Origin: CALMEH01 sp031409875
GTDB lineage: Bacteria; Acidobacteriota; Blastocatellia; Pyrinomonadales; Pyrinomonadaceae
Length of the DNA stretch: 64,000 bases
Assembly: GCA_031409875.1 (NCBI GenBank)
Contig: JANNYB010000062.1
Location: forward strand, 24,177-88,176
Direction: 5' to 3'
A program made the translations under genes and the position numbers. Positions 1 through 8,610 of this stretch are shown piece by piece. Below the pieces are notes generated by a model. The model was not told the DNA's origin and searched no databases. It saw nothing but the letters and a program-made list of their open reading frames with translations. How positions within the stretch are numbered: position 1 is the stretch's first letter; the number at the start of each line of letters is the position of its first letter.

Positions 1-644
1 TTTTCCAAATCTTCGAGCCGCACGGTTGCTTTGCCGAGTCCGATTGATTCGCTCAATCCAACCGACGTTGATTCGTGGCACATATTCGAGCAGTCGGGCA
101 AATTATTCGTCCCGAATTGACGCACGAAAAGTTGATACAAAAACGCGGCTTCGTTTGAAGTTCTGCCGGAAGTGTAAAAAACGGCTTCGTTCGGCGAATC
201 GAGCGCGTTTAATTCTTCCGATAAAATGTGAAACGCTTTTTCCCAAGTAATTGATTGATAATTAGTTGCGCCTTCGTCTAAAAAAACGGGTTCGGTAATT
301 CTGCCTTGCGAATTGAGCCAACGGTCGGATTGTTCGGATAATTCTGCAACGCTGTATTTTGCAAAAAAATCGGGCGTAACGCGCCCTTTGTCGGCTTCGT
401 CGGCGATTGCTTTTGCGCCGTTTTCGCAAAATTCGGCAGTCGTGCGTTCGCCGTCAGGATCAGCCCAAGCGCACGAATTGCAGTCAATTCCGCCTTTTTG
501 GTTGAGTGCCAGCATCAATTTCGTGCCGCGAACTGCGCCGGATTTTTTGAAAAGTTCTTTTGTCGTGCTGAGAATCGAAGTAAATCCGGCGGCAGTATCT
601 TTGACTTCGCCGACTTTGAGATTTTTTAGATTTTTATCTTTCAT
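1..644 (-). CDS. FdhF/YdeP-family molybdopterin oxidoreductase, N-terminal part
   Basis: Reading from an ATG at 644 leftwards gives 214 residues that run off the window without a stop. The pair DCNSCAW (about residues 54-60) and the later CSNMCHES (185-192) match the N-terminal half of the FdhF/YdeP-like formate dehydrogenase alpha family, which binds bis-MGD molybdenum cofactor. The segment FYTSGRTSNEAAFLYQLF is the usual start of the first cofactor-binding domain. The gene lies 26 bp downstream of fdhD on the same strand; FdhD delivers sulfur to this class of enzyme, so the two are a functional pair. Substrate is not certain: family members are often called formate dehydrogenase without proof. 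Confidence 0.85.
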   Translation of the reverse strand, partial: MKDKNLKNLKVGEVKDTAAGFTSILSTTKELFKKSGAVRGTKLMLALNQKGGIDCNSCAWADPDGERTTAEFCENGAKAIADEADKGRVTPDFFAKYSVAELSEQSDRWLNSQGRITEPVFLDEGATNYQSITWEKAFHILSEELNALDSPNEAVFYTSGRTSNEAAFLYQLFVRQFGTNNLPDCSNMCHESTSVGLSESIGLGKATVRLEDLE

Positions 645-733
645 AAATTCCAGATTTCAAATTCCAGATTTCAGATTTCAGATTCAAGATTCAAGATTTC
701 AGGTTTGGAATTTGGAATTTGGAATCTGGAATT
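645..733. repeat. hairpin of ATTTCAG-type heptamers
   Basis: Left arm is a run of TTCCAGATTTCA-like units and the right arm is the inverse (TTTGGAATTTGGAATCTGGA). The unit length is about 7 bp. It fills the gap between fdhD and the oxidoreductase and forms the last codons of fdhD. The same unit recurs at 3118-3264 and 32213-32311. Confidence 0.75.
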
Positions 734-1570
734 ATAAACATTAAACCTGTTTTCCCGCACGAAACCAAGCAAAGTAAGATTGAATTTTTTTGCGGCTTCG
801 ACCGCCAAACTCGAAGGCGCACCGACGGCGCAAATTACCGGAATTTGTGCCATTACCGCTTTTTGCACAAGTTCAAACGAAGCGCGTCCGCTCAGGAAAA
901 GAATCTTTTCGGAAAGCGGTAAATTGTTTGCTAAAAATTGTTTGCCGATCAATTTATCAACTGCGTTGTGTCGTCCGACATCTTCTTTTGCATCAATCAA
1001 ATTTCCCGAAAAATCAAAAAGCGCGGCGGCGTGAAGTCCGCCGGTTTCATCGAAAATTGTTTGTGATTGGCGCAATTTTTCCGGTAATTCGTGAATGATT
1101 TCGGCTGAAATTTTTATCGTATTATTTTGCAAAATCGGTTTTGCGCCCGCAATTTGCAAGGCTTCGAGCGAAGATTTTCCGCACACGCCGCAACTTGAGG
1201 TCGTGTAAAAATTTCGCGCCAGCTTTTCAAAATCAATCACGACATTTTCAGCCAAATCAACGCGAATCGTGTTTTGATTATTCGGAAATTTGCCACAATG
1301 TTTGATTGATTTTATTTGATTTTTCGATTCTAAAATTCCTTCAGTGAACAAAAAACCGGCGGCGAGTTCTGCGTCTGCATCGGGCGTTCGCATCGTGATT
1401 GAAATTGCTTTGTGTGTAAATTTGCCGTTTTCCGTAAAACCGATGCGGATTTCGAGCGGCTCTTCGACGGCGAGTGTGTCTGTTTCAAATTCGGAAATCG
1501 AATCGGAATTGACGCGGCGAATAAGAAAATCCGCTTTTTGTCCGAAAGTTTTTGCCGCCGCTTTTGCCAT
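671..1570 (-). CDS. fdhD: formate dehydrogenase accessory sulfurtransferase FdhD
   Basis: FdhD takes sulfur from an IscS-type desulfurase and passes it to the molybdenum cofactor of formate dehydrogenases in the cytoplasm. The protein (299 aa) shows the family core EEPLEIRI, the AAGFLFTEGI segment (71-80), the catalytic loop SCGVCGKSS with Cys127 and Cys130, and the later GGLHAAALF and EDVGRHNAVDK motifs. It precedes the FdhF-like oxidoreductase on the same strand, its expected client. The last 20 or so residues (SRFQIPNSKPEILNLESEI) are encoded by the 645-733 repeat and have no family counterpart, so the original C-terminus was probably near residue 278. Confidence 0.93.
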   Translation of the reverse strand: MAKAAAKTFGQKADFLIRRVNSDSISEFETDTLAVEEPLEIRIGFTENGKFTHKAISITMRTPDADAELAAGFLFTEGILESKNQIKSIKHCGKFPNNQNTIRVDLAENVVIDFEKLARNFYTTSSCGVCGKSSLEALQIAGAKPILQNNTIKISAEIIHELPEKLRQSQTIFDETGGLHAAALFDFSGNLIDAKEDVGRHNAVDKLIGKQFLANNLPLSEKILFLSGRASFELVQKAVMAQIPVICAVGAPSSLAVEAAKKFNLTLLGFVRENRFNVYNSRFQIPNSKPEILNLESEI

Positions 1571-1603
1571 AAAAAAATTATAGCAAACAACTCGGAAGAA
1601 TTC

Positions 1604-2074
1604 TCAAAAGCTAAAAATCCGCATCATAAATTGGTCAAAACCGAAAAATGTTAATGCGATAATACCGCCGATGATAAGCCGTCCTTTCCAATTATCTTTT
1701 TTTCTGATGAGCGTGATAATTCCTGTCAAAATCAAAATAATCGGGAAGGCAAATAAAGCGGCAAAGTGTGAAACGCTGAGAAAATCGGTGTCGGAAGCCT
1801 TTTTGAAAAATTCGATGTTACCACCGGAATTTAAGACAATCACGAGCGAAATAACGCCATAGATACTTCCGAGAATCATCAGCCATTTACCTTCGCCCGA
1901 AATATCTTCGGTTGTTTCAAAATCTTCATCGGAAACGATACATCGCGGACAAACTTCAAAACCTTGCAACGACGTAAAACCGCAAACGCCGCAGGTATAA
2001 TGATGCGGCAATCTGTATTCCGTTCCGGCGTTTTCATCTTCGGTTTCCAAAATTGATAATTTTTCAGAATTCAT
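1604..2074 (-). CDS. zinc-ribbon membrane protein, unknown function
   Basis: 156 residues from the ATG at 2074 (MNSEKLSILETEDEN). A longer frame upstream reads through the 2161-2246 hairpin and is not believable as protein. The N-terminal half has CGVC...CPRC, a rubredoxin-like zinc ribbon, followed by two hydrophobic segments (about 60-80 and 95-115) and a third near the C-terminus. Nothing identifies a function. It lies downstream of lpxC on the same strand but is separated by a hairpin, so co-transcription is uncertain. Confidence 0.6.
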   Translation of the reverse strand: MNSEKLSILETEDENAGTEYRLPHHYTCGVCGFTSLQGFEVCPRCIVSDEDFETTEDISGEGKWLMILGSIYGVISLVIVLNSGGNIEFFKKASDTDFLSVSHFAALFAFPIILILTGIITLIRKKDNWKGRLIIGGIIALTFFGFDQFMMRIFSF

Positions 2075-2160
2075 AAAAAAAAGACGCGGTTGATTGATTG
2101 GATTTGCATTTTTGCAGAAAATAATCGGAATCTCGAAGATTTTGGATAAAAAAAGACTGT

Positions 2161-2246
2161 TTTGCCCACGAAACACACGAAACATACGAAAAAAAGAATT
2201 AGTGTTTTGATTTATTTTCGTGTCTTTCGTGTGTTTCGTGGGCAAA
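2161..2246. repeat. hairpin with CACGAAA-type 9-mers
   Basis: TTTGCCCACGAAACACACG on the left is answered by CGTGTGTTTCGTGGGCAAA on the right. Both arms are built from 9-bp units (ACACGAAAC). It sits just after the lpxC stop. Related designs with other units are at 17.6, 21.6, 26.4, 50.4 and 54.3 kb. Confidence 0.8.
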
Positions 2247-2255
2247 AAATAGTTT

Positions 2256-3107
2256 TCAAACCGCTTCAACAATTTTCCACGCGGATTCGGTTTTCAGAAG
2301 TTTGCTCATCAGCGAGGCGTGAACGGCGTGTCCTGATTTTTGGGCGATAATTTTACCTGCAACGGGCATTCCCAAAAGTGCAAAATCGCCGATTATGTCG
2401 AGAATTTTATGGCGCACGAATTCATCTGTGAATCGCAAAGGATTTTCGTTCAACATTCCATCAGGCGTAAGCACGATGGCGTTTTCGAGCGAACCGCCGA
2501 GCGCGAGATTGGCTTTTCTTAACATTTCGATTTCGTGTGTGAATCCGAAAGTTCGCGCCGAAGCGATTTCGCGCCCGAATGAACCGTTTTTCATCTCGAA
2601 ATAATATGTTTGACGATTGATAAACGGATGCGGAAAATCAATCACGCACTCGATTTCAAACTTTTCCGAAGGTTCGACCGACATTTTTCTGTCGCCGTCG
2701 GCAAATTCGACTTTTTCGAGAATTTTCAAGATATGACGCGGTGAATTTTGTTCGATAATTCCGGCATTTTCAAGCAATTCGATAAAATTTTCACTCGATC
2801 CGTCCAAAATCGGAATCTCGATATTATCGAGTTCGATAAAGCAATTATCAATGCCGAAACCGCGAAGCGCGGACAAAAGATGCTCACAAGTCGAAAGCAA
2901 AACGCCTTTGCGAAGCAAGGTTGTTGCATAACTGCAATGCGAAATATATTCGACCGAAGCCGGAATTTCAAAATTATCCAAATCCGTGCGGATAAAAATA
3001 TAACCCGTATTTTCGGGCGCAGGTTTTAAACATAAATTTACTTCAACGCCGGTATGAAGCCCGATTCCAAATGTGTTTATTGATTTTGCAAGAGTTGTTT
3101 GTTTCAC
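2256..3107 (-). CDS. lpxC: UDP-3-O-acyl-N-acetylglucosamine deacetylase LpxC
   Basis: LpxC performs the committed zinc-dependent step of lipid A synthesis. I chose the GTG at 3107 (VKQTTLAKSINTFGIGLHTG), because the family begins with (L/V)KQ-TL near GIGLHSG; the frame extends eight codons further only by reading the neighbouring repeat. Zinc and catalytic positions are visible: EHLLSAL with His76, the DEFVRHKILDIIGD segment with His233 and Asp237, and GHAVHASL with His260/His263. 283 aa is close to the usual length (about 300). Its presence indicates a Gram-negative envelope with lipid A. Confidence 0.93.
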   Translation of the reverse strand: MKQTTLAKSINTFGIGLHTGVEVNLCLKPAPENTGYIFIRTDLDNFEIPASVEYISHCSYATTLLRKGVLLSTCEHLLSALRGFGIDNCFIELDNIEIPILDGSSENFIELLENAGIIEQNSPRHILKILEKVEFADGDRKMSVEPSEKFEIECVIDFPHPFINRQTYYFEMKNGSFGREIASARTFGFTHEIEMLRKANLALGGSLENAIVLTPDGMLNENPLRFTDEFVRHKILDIIGDFALLGMPVAGKIIAQKSGHAVHASLMSKLLKTESAWKIVEAV

Positions 3108-3117
3108 GATTCGTAAA

Positions 3118-3264
3118 ATTTCAGATTCCAAATTCCAAATTCCAGATTTACAGTATCAAATTGCGTGCCGAATGTTGAAAATTTGCAAAATCACGATAAA
3201 TACTCGATTTGGTATCTGAAATGTGGAATCTGGAATCTGAAATCTGGAATCTGGAATCTGAAAT
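3118..3264. repeat. hairpin of TTCCAGATT/AATCTGGAA units
   Basis: Arms of CAGATTCCAAATTCCA and its inverse (GGAATCTGGAATCTGAAAT) flank a short unique centre. It is adjacent to the lpxC start, so the lpxC promoter lies in or beyond it. Same family as 645-733. Confidence 0.75.
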
Positions 3265-3338
3265 TGTCGCATTTACGCAACAATAGTGCGGCACAATTTA
3301 CTAATTACGATTTACGAATTACAATTTAGACAACAGAT

Positions 3339-3923
3339 ATGGCAATTAAATTGGCGGGTATGAAAACCGCAAAACCAAGTGAATTAAAAATCGAAAATCA
3401 ATCAACCATTGATTTGCCGAAAAATACGTTGGAACATATACGAAATATAACGGCTTTTATGCCGGTTGAACACCTTCGCGGTTTGGAAAGAGTGCGGCTG
3501 GTTGATTTTATAAAAGTTCCGCAAATGAAAACCGATGTGCCGATAAAAGGCGATTTGCCCGGACTTTATCATCCGAAAGTCGGGAATCAAAATTCGTGGC
3601 TCGAAATTTCAATCGGCGCACTTTTGCAGCCGACCGAAAGTTTTTCGACGCGCTGGATGGCAAAAACTTCATTTAAATCGAACTTAGCGGGCTTGATTTT
3701 TTCGCTTGTCGGACAGCATTATTATTTTACGCTGAAACATTCAGTAAAAAAACAAAATTTAGAACCGCAAATCAGGCAATACGCCCAGAAAAATTTGCGC
3801 GATTGGAGCGAAAAACAAAATGTAAATTCATTTCGCGCCAAATTGTTCAAACCTTTGCGTCCGGTAATTGAACGCTGGGCGAAATGGTTGAGCAAAAAAC
3901 AAGCTCAAACGAAGAAAAAATAA
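3339..3923 (+). CDS. conserved hypothetical protein, 194 aa
   Basis: I do not recognise this protein. It is basic at the C-terminus (KWLSKKQAQTKKK), has no signal peptide and no long hydrophobic stretch, and contains LVGQHYYFTLKHSVKK followed by an acidic-basic helical tail. The reading frame has the same codon use as its neighbours (GAA/AAA rich, third-position C/G mixed), which supports coding. It starts a plus-strand run ending with the secreted protease at 7783. Confidence 0.6.
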   Translation: MAIKLAGMKTAKPSELKIENQSTIDLPKNTLEHIRNITAFMPVEHLRGLERVRLVDFIKVPQMKTDVPIKGDLPGLYHPKVGNQNSWLEISIGALLQPTESFSTRWMAKTSFKSNLAGLIFSLVGQHYYFTLKHSVKKQNLEPQIRQYAQKNLRDWSEKQNVNSFRAKLFKPLRPVIERWAKWLSKKQAQTKKK

Positions 3924-3949
3924 AATTTCTTAAGTTTGATTAAAAAGTT

Positions 3950-4228
3950 ATGAAACTCCGAAATAAACACATAGCCTTTATCGGATTGGCGGCGATTCCG
4001 AATGCCTTGTTGTTTTTTACAATAATTTTTCACAGCGAAATGTTGGAAACTCTTGGCGAAGCGGGAATGAAAAATGTCGGATTTTTCGTGCAAATTTTAG
4101 CGAGTATGGTTTTGGTTCTCGGCGTTTCGTGTATGTATCATTCGCGTAAGAGCAAGAGCAGATTCAGATTTTGGACAATTGCTACACTTCTGGCGGCAAT
4201 TCCTTTTTTCTATCACTTTATATTTTGA
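3950..4228 (+). CDS. small membrane protein, 92 aa
   Basis: Three hydrophobic segments (about 9-26, 45-62 and 76-91) joined by short charged loops, with no recognised domain. It lies 26 bp after the previous gene and ends 2 bp before the EVE gene, so the three are probably one operon. Confidence 0.6.
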   Translation: MKLRNKHIAFIGLAAIPNALLFFTIIFHSEMLETLGEAGMKNVGFFVQILASMVLVLGVSCMYHSRKSKSRFRFWTIATLLAAIPFFYHFIF

Positions 4229-4230
4229 AA

Positions 4231-4650
4231 ATGAACTATTGGCTGGTAAAACAAGAACCCGAAAGCTATTCGTTTGACGATTTTTTGCGCGACGGCAAAA
4301 CGGATTGGACAGGCGTGCGAAATTATCAAGCGCGAAACAATTTGCGTGAAATGAAATCGGGCGATAAAGTTCTTTTTTATCACTCGGTTTCGGAGAAATC
4401 AGTCGTCGGAATGGCGCAAGTTTCGCGTGAAGAATTTCCTGATCCGACGGACGAAAAATGGATTGCGGTCGAAATAAAACCGCTCGAAAAATTTGCAAAA
4501 GCGGTGAGTTTAGAGCAAATTAAAAACGAAAAATCGCTCGAAAACATCGCGCTTATCAAGCAATCGCGCTTGAGCGTTTTGCCTTTGACGAAGAAAGAAT
4601 TTGAAACGATTTTGAAATTGTCAGAACCGTCTGCGGTAGCGGGCGGTTAA
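4231..4650 (+). CDS. EVE-domain protein
   Basis: Starts at the ATG that follows the previous stop (MNYWLVKQEPESYSFDDF). This N-terminus, then WTGVRNYQARNNLREM, GDKVLFYHS and the VGMAQV strand, is typical of EVE proteins (PUA-like fold, related to human THYN1), which bind modified bases in nucleic acid. Length of 139 aa fits the single-domain family. The last residues (SEPSAVAGG) come from the palindromic repeat 4620-4713 that has settled over the stop codon. The biological ligand is unknown. Confidence 0.88.
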   Translation: MNYWLVKQEPESYSFDDFLRDGKTDWTGVRNYQARNNLREMKSGDKVLFYHSVSEKSVVGMAQVSREEFPDPTDEKWIAVEIKPLEKFAKAVSLEQIKNEKSLENIALIKQSRLSVLPLTKKEFETILKLSEPSAVAGG

Positions 4651-4713
4651 TTTTTACGATTTATAAACTATAATTTAGAACATAAACCACCCGCTACCGC
4701 AGGTGGTTCTGAC
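4620..4713. repeat. inverted repeat element, AACCGCCTGCGGTAGCGG family, copy 1
   Basis: GTCAGAACCGTCTGCGGTAG and its inverse CTACCGCAGGTGGTTCTGAC form 28-bp ends around an AT-rich centre. Copy 2 with nearly the same ends is at 37541-37648. This copy overlaps the 3' end of the EVE gene. Confidence 0.85.
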
Positions 4714-4720
4714 AAAACTA

Positions 4721-6076
4721 ATGTTAAAAGAAGCCGTAGCTTATTATCACGAATTATTAAATGATGCTGAATTAGCTGAAGCGTCGTTCAGAGAATTGGA
4801 CGAAGGTTTGGAAAAAGCCAAACTTATTTTCGGCGGTCGGCGTTTGTCGCCTTATTTGCGCCCGCATTTTGTAACCGAAGCCGATTGGACGCGAATCGTA
4901 AAGATTTGCGAAACGATTTTTGTTGCGCTTCAGAAGGTCAAAGATGCGGCGGTCGGCGATGATGAATTGCTCGACGAACTCGGAATTACGCCGATTGAAC
5001 GCGAACTCGTGGCGATTGATCCGAAATTTAAAGCCGTTTCGCCAACTGCGCGGCTTGATTCTTTTCTGACCGATAATGCTTATTCGTTTGTCGAATTAAA
5101 CGGCGAATCGCCTGCCGGAATCGGTTACGCGGATTCGGCTTCGGAGATTTTTTTGGAACTTCCGGTGATGAAAAAATTCGCCGAAAAATATGAAATCAAA
5201 CGCTTTGAAGGTCGCCCGAAAATGCTCGAAGTTCTGCTTCGCGCCTACGACGAATTTTGTGGCGGAAAAGCGGAAAAATCGCCCGTGATTGCGATTGTTG
5301 ATTTGAAGGATTTGCCGACGCAGAAGGAATTCGAGCTTTTCCGCGATTATTTTGAATCGCAAGGTTACAGTTCTGTGATTTGTGCGCCGGAAGAACTCGA
5401 ATTCGACGGCGAAAAACTTTATTTCAAAGGCGTTCAAATTGACATTGTTTATAAACGCTTGTTGGTCAATGAATACCTGCCAATTATGGATAAATATCCG
5501 GCTCTGCTCGACGCATACCGCGCCGGTTCGATTTGTATGGTCAACAGTTTCCAATCGAAAATCATTCATAAAAAAGCCGTTTTTGCAGTTTTGACAAACG
5601 AAAAATACGCGCATCTTTTCACTGAAGAAGAGTTGGACGCAATTCGGGCGCACGTTCCTTGGACGCGCAATTTCCGCGAAGAAACTACGGTAAATAAAGG
5701 CGAAAACATTGATTTGGTGAGTTGGACACGCGCCAATAAATCGAAATTAGTCTTAAAACCGAACGACGATTACGGCGGACACGGCATTTATATCGGCTGG
5801 GTTTTGAAACAAGAAGCGTGGGACGAAGCCGTAAATATTGCGCTGACGGACGAAGATTATTTGGTGCAGGAACGAGTCGAAACATCAAAAGAATCTTTCC
5901 CGATGATTTTCGGCGACACAGGAAAATTCGATTTTATCGAACAACTCGTTGACCTCGATCCGCTTCTGTTTTACGGCAAAGTCGGCTCGGCATTTACGCG
6001 GCTTTCAACTTCTGAATTAGCAAATGTTTCCAGCGGCGGCGGAATGGTGCCGACGTTTATTATTAAGGAAAAATAG
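4721..6076 (+). CDS. circularly permuted ATP-grasp family protein
   Basis: 451 residues from MLKEAVAYYHELL; the frame is open six codons further upstream but only through repeat DNA. Recognisable pieces are RLDSFL and FVELNGESPAGIGYAD, then KLVLKPNDDYGGHGIYIGW and DYLVQERVET, which match ATP-grasp nucleotide-binding strands, and a C-terminal GGGMVPTFII. Such proteins ligate carboxylates to amines or thiols; some relatives sit in peptide-modifying or glutathionylspermidine-type pathways. No partner gene here fixes the substrate. Cytoplasmic, no signal peptide. Confidence 0.7.
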   Translation: MLKEAVAYYHELLNDAELAEASFRELDEGLEKAKLIFGGRRLSPYLRPHFVTEADWTRIVKICETIFVALQKVKDAAVGDDELLDELGITPIERELVAIDPKFKAVSPTARLDSFLTDNAYSFVELNGESPAGIGYADSASEIFLELPVMKKFAEKYEIKRFEGRPKMLEVLLRAYDEFCGGKAEKSPVIAIVDLKDLPTQKEFELFRDYFESQGYSSVICAPEELEFDGEKLYFKGVQIDIVYKRLLVNEYLPIMDKYPALLDAYRAGSICMVNSFQSKIIHKKAVFAVLTNEKYAHLFTEEELDAIRAHVPWTRNFREETTVNKGENIDLVSWTRANKSKLVLKPNDDYGGHGIYIGWVLKQEAWDEAVNIALTDEDYLVQERVETSKESFPMIFGDTGKFDFIEQLVDLDPLLFYGKVGSAFTRLSTSELANVSSGGGMVPTFIIKEK

Positions 6077-6078
6077 CA

Positions 6079-6282
6079 ATGAAAATGAATAAATTTCGGC
6101 TCGGTCTTCGTGTAATGCTTATAACAATCGCATTTGGTTTGTTCAGCGTTTCCGTATATTACCGTATTTTAGATTGGAATAATGAAATTCCGGTTACATT
6201 GCCCGAAGTTCAATCTGATTCGCCGATAATTGTTCATCCTAAAAACAAAAAAAATATGCCGTTAGGCGGCGGCGGCGGTTAA
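6079..6282 (+). CDS. small single-pass membrane protein with Gly tail
   Basis: 67 aa: basic N-terminus, one membrane helix (about 10-28), an extracytoplasmic part with DWNNEIPVTLPEVQ, and a tail MPLGGGGG. It begins 2 bp after the ATP-grasp stop, so it is almost certainly translated with it. A short peptide with a polyglycine end beside an ATP-grasp enzyme could be a modified precursor; that is speculation. Confidence 0.55.
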   Translation: MKMNKFRLGLRVMLITIAFGLFSVSVYYRILDWNNEIPVTLPEVQSDSPIIVHPKNKKNMPLGGGGG

Positions 6283-6319
6283 TTGGATTAATTTTGGAAA
6301 ATTAAAAAAGGAAAAAACA

Positions 6320-7783
6320 ATGAAAAATCTACTTTTTACGCTTGGTTTAATTTTTATTTTATTTGAAGGTTCGCATTTTGTATTAGGGCAAACTCGCGCC
6401 GAATTATTTAATTTAAAAGAAATTTCGGCAGTAAGAAGTAATAAAACCTCGCTTGCTTCCGTGCGGGAAAGCGATATTGAAATTAATTTTACGACTATTT
6501 CGGAAACGGAAAATTCGCGTCTGAGATTTCCGCTTTTTGACGGCAAAATTTATGAAGCCAAACATACTCAAACCGAGATTCGCGGGCTTGATGATTACAC
6601 TTGGCGCGGAAAAATCGAGCAGGGAAAATTTAGCGGCGATGTGATTTTGACTTTTCGCAAAGGCTTTGTTGCGGGCTTGATTTATGCGCCGAATGCGGTT
6701 TATGAAATTGTTCCGCGTGGCGATAAACAGATTTTGGTCGAGCTAAATCAAACGCTTTTTCCCGAATGCGGCGGCGAGATTAAATCTCTCGAAAAATCAA
6801 ATGCCCAAAACAATCTGGCTTCGGTTGATTCGGGCGACAGAATTGATGTTTTAGTTGTTTATACGACTGCAACCAAGAACTTTCTAGGCGGCGACGCGCA
6901 AGCGCAAACTCTTGCACAACAAGCAGTTGACGCAACAAACACGGCTTACATCAACAGCAAAATTCGCCAACGAGTCCGAATGGTTCATTCGCAAGAATAT
7001 GTTTATACCGAAACGACGAGCGGCAGCACGGATTTGAGTAATTTGCGAAATAATGTTGACATTCAAAATCTGCGGAACACGCACAAAGCCGATTTGGTTT
7101 CGATGATTGGCGAAATTCAAGGCGCGTGCGGCGTTGGTTATTTGATGGGTTTAGATTCGCCAAATTCTCAAAACAATGGCTTTACCGTAACGGCGCGAAG
7201 TTGTGCGGTCGGGAATCTGAGTTTCGCGCACGAACTCGGACACAATATGGGCAGCGCACACAATCCCGAAAACGGTTCGAGCGCAACATATCCGTTCGGC
7301 TTCGGGCATTACGTCAACGGCAGTTATCGAACGGTGATGTCTTATGTTGATCCTTGCACGAGCGGTTGCACGCGAGTTCCATATTTTTCAAACCCGAATA
7401 TCATTTATCTCGGTCAACCAACCGGAATTGACAATGCCCGCGACAACGCTCGTTTAATAAATTTAACGGCAGATTCAATCTCGAATTATCGTTACAGCGG
7501 CGCAAATTTGATGCTGAATAATTTCAACGGCGGCGATATTTTGCCGCGAAACATTAACCGAAATTTGTCTTGGTCGTCCGAAAATATCACGGGAAATATC
7601 CGCATCGAAATCTCCCGCGACGAAAGCACGACTTGGGAAACTTTGATTGCCAGCACGCCGAACGACGGCACGCAAACCATAACAATTCCCGGCAGAAGCA
7701 CACGCCGCGCCCGTTTGCGAATCGTCAGCGTTGATAGTCCGATTTACAGCGATTCGAGCGTAAGAAATATTTCGATAAGATAA
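6320..7783 (+). CDS. secreted reprolysin-like zinc metalloprotease
   Basis: Signal peptide at 1-23 (MKNLLFTLGLIFILFEGSHF). The zinc site HELGHNMGSAHN starts at residue 304, and the Met-turn VMSYVDP lies near 340, giving the metzincin (M12B/adamalysin-like) signature. Residues 25-165 resemble a propeptide, and the last 100 residues form a beta domain (NLSWSSENITGNIRIEISRD) like those in other secreted Acidobacteriota proteases. Located 37 bp downstream of the Gly-tailed peptide with a good AAAAGGA ribosome site. Likely exported and involved in protein degradation outside the cell. Confidence 0.85.
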   Translation: MKNLLFTLGLIFILFEGSHFVLGQTRAELFNLKEISAVRSNKTSLASVRESDIEINFTTISETENSRLRFPLFDGKIYEAKHTQTEIRGLDDYTWRGKIEQGKFSGDVILTFRKGFVAGLIYAPNAVYEIVPRGDKQILVELNQTLFPECGGEIKSLEKSNAQNNLASVDSGDRIDVLVVYTTATKNFLGGDAQAQTLAQQAVDATNTAYINSKIRQRVRMVHSQEYVYTETTSGSTDLSNLRNNVDIQNLRNTHKADLVSMIGEIQGACGVGYLMGLDSPNSQNNGFTVTARSCAVGNLSFAHELGHNMGSAHNPENGSSATYPFGFGHYVNGSYRTVMSYVDPCTSGCTRVPYFSNPNIIYLGQPTGIDNARDNARLINLTADSISNYRYSGANLMLNNFNGGDILPRNINRNLSWSSENITGNIRIEISRDESTTWETLIASTPNDGTQTITIPGRSTRRARLRIVSVDSPIYSDSSVRNISIR

Positions 7784-7784
7784 A

Positions 7785-8507
7785 TTATTTCACCGAAATC
7801 TTGCTTTTGATAATTACTGATTTATCGCTGTCGTTTGCAAAAACCAGAACATAATTTTCTTTGACTAAAGTCGCATCAACGACCGATTTTTTGCCTTCGC
7901 CGAAGTTGAACATTTTAAACTTTTCATCGGGAAAATGTTCGTCATAAACGGTTTGCAGATAAACAAAACCTTTGATATTTTCGCCTTCCAAAACTTCCAC
8001 ATTGCCAACGATTTCGGCGGTTTCGGTTTCAACTGTGAATGATTTAGCATAAGAAGATTTGGCGTAAATCTCGATACGTTCGTTGATTATTTCGACTTCT
8101 TTTGCGGGCGTGTTGGCGTTGGCTTGGTTTGTATTTGAATTGTCAACATTGACGTTTTTGTGAAAGTTGTCGAGATTCGAGTTCGGATTTGAATTCGTTT
8201 TATTCGTCGGCGTTTTGAGGGCGGAATTTGTTTTGGCGGTATTTTGCACGATTAGCGGTTGATTTGAATTCTGAATCAAATAAACGCCGAAAAGCGTCGC
8301 CGGAATTGCCAACAACGCGACAATTAACGCGATCCATTTTATATTCGGTGAAGTTTTCGCAGAAATTTCGGACGAATTTTTCGTAATTTGAGAATCGTTT
8401 TTCAGAACAGATTGCGCTTCGTTGCGCGTTCCCGAAATGCGTTCGCCGCAATTTGTGCAGAAAATCAAATCATTATCAACTTTTTCGTGGCAGTTTTGGC
8501 AAGTCAT
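7785..8507 (-). CDS. zinc-ribbon membrane-anchored protein
   Basis: N-terminal CQNC...CTNC zinc ribbon (residues 3-24), one membrane helix (about 57-77, IKWIALIVALLAIPATLFGVY), an Asn/Thr-rich linker with many repeats of NSN and TN (85-130), and a C-terminal beta-rich domain (140-240) outside the membrane. This layout, ribbon-TM-linker-sensor, is common in this group but the function is unknown. It converges with the protease gene with 1 bp between stops. Confidence 0.65.
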   Translation of the reverse strand: MTCQNCHEKVDNDLIFCTNCGERISGTRNEAQSVLKNDSQITKNSSEISAKTSPNIKWIALIVALLAIPATLFGVYLIQNSNQPLIVQNTAKTNSALKTPTNKTNSNPNSNLDNFHKNVNVDNSNTNQANANTPAKEVEIINERIEIYAKSSYAKSFTVETETAEIVGNVEVLEGENIKGFVYLQTVYDEHFPDEKFKMFNFGEGKKSVVDATLVKENYVLVFANDSDKSVIIKSKISVK

Positions 8508-8610
8508 AATTATTAACGCTCTCTGAAATGTTAAGTTAATCGCCGCAAAACCGTCAAATTTTCATATGTGTAATTTAGTTATCCGCAATGATTTGTGATA
8601 TTTTAATGCT

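Noticed and set aside
5096..5653. 185-codon antisense frame in the ATP-grasp gene
   Set aside because: Mirror of the real gene, rich in Phe and Arg as expected from antisense of GAA/AAA codons.
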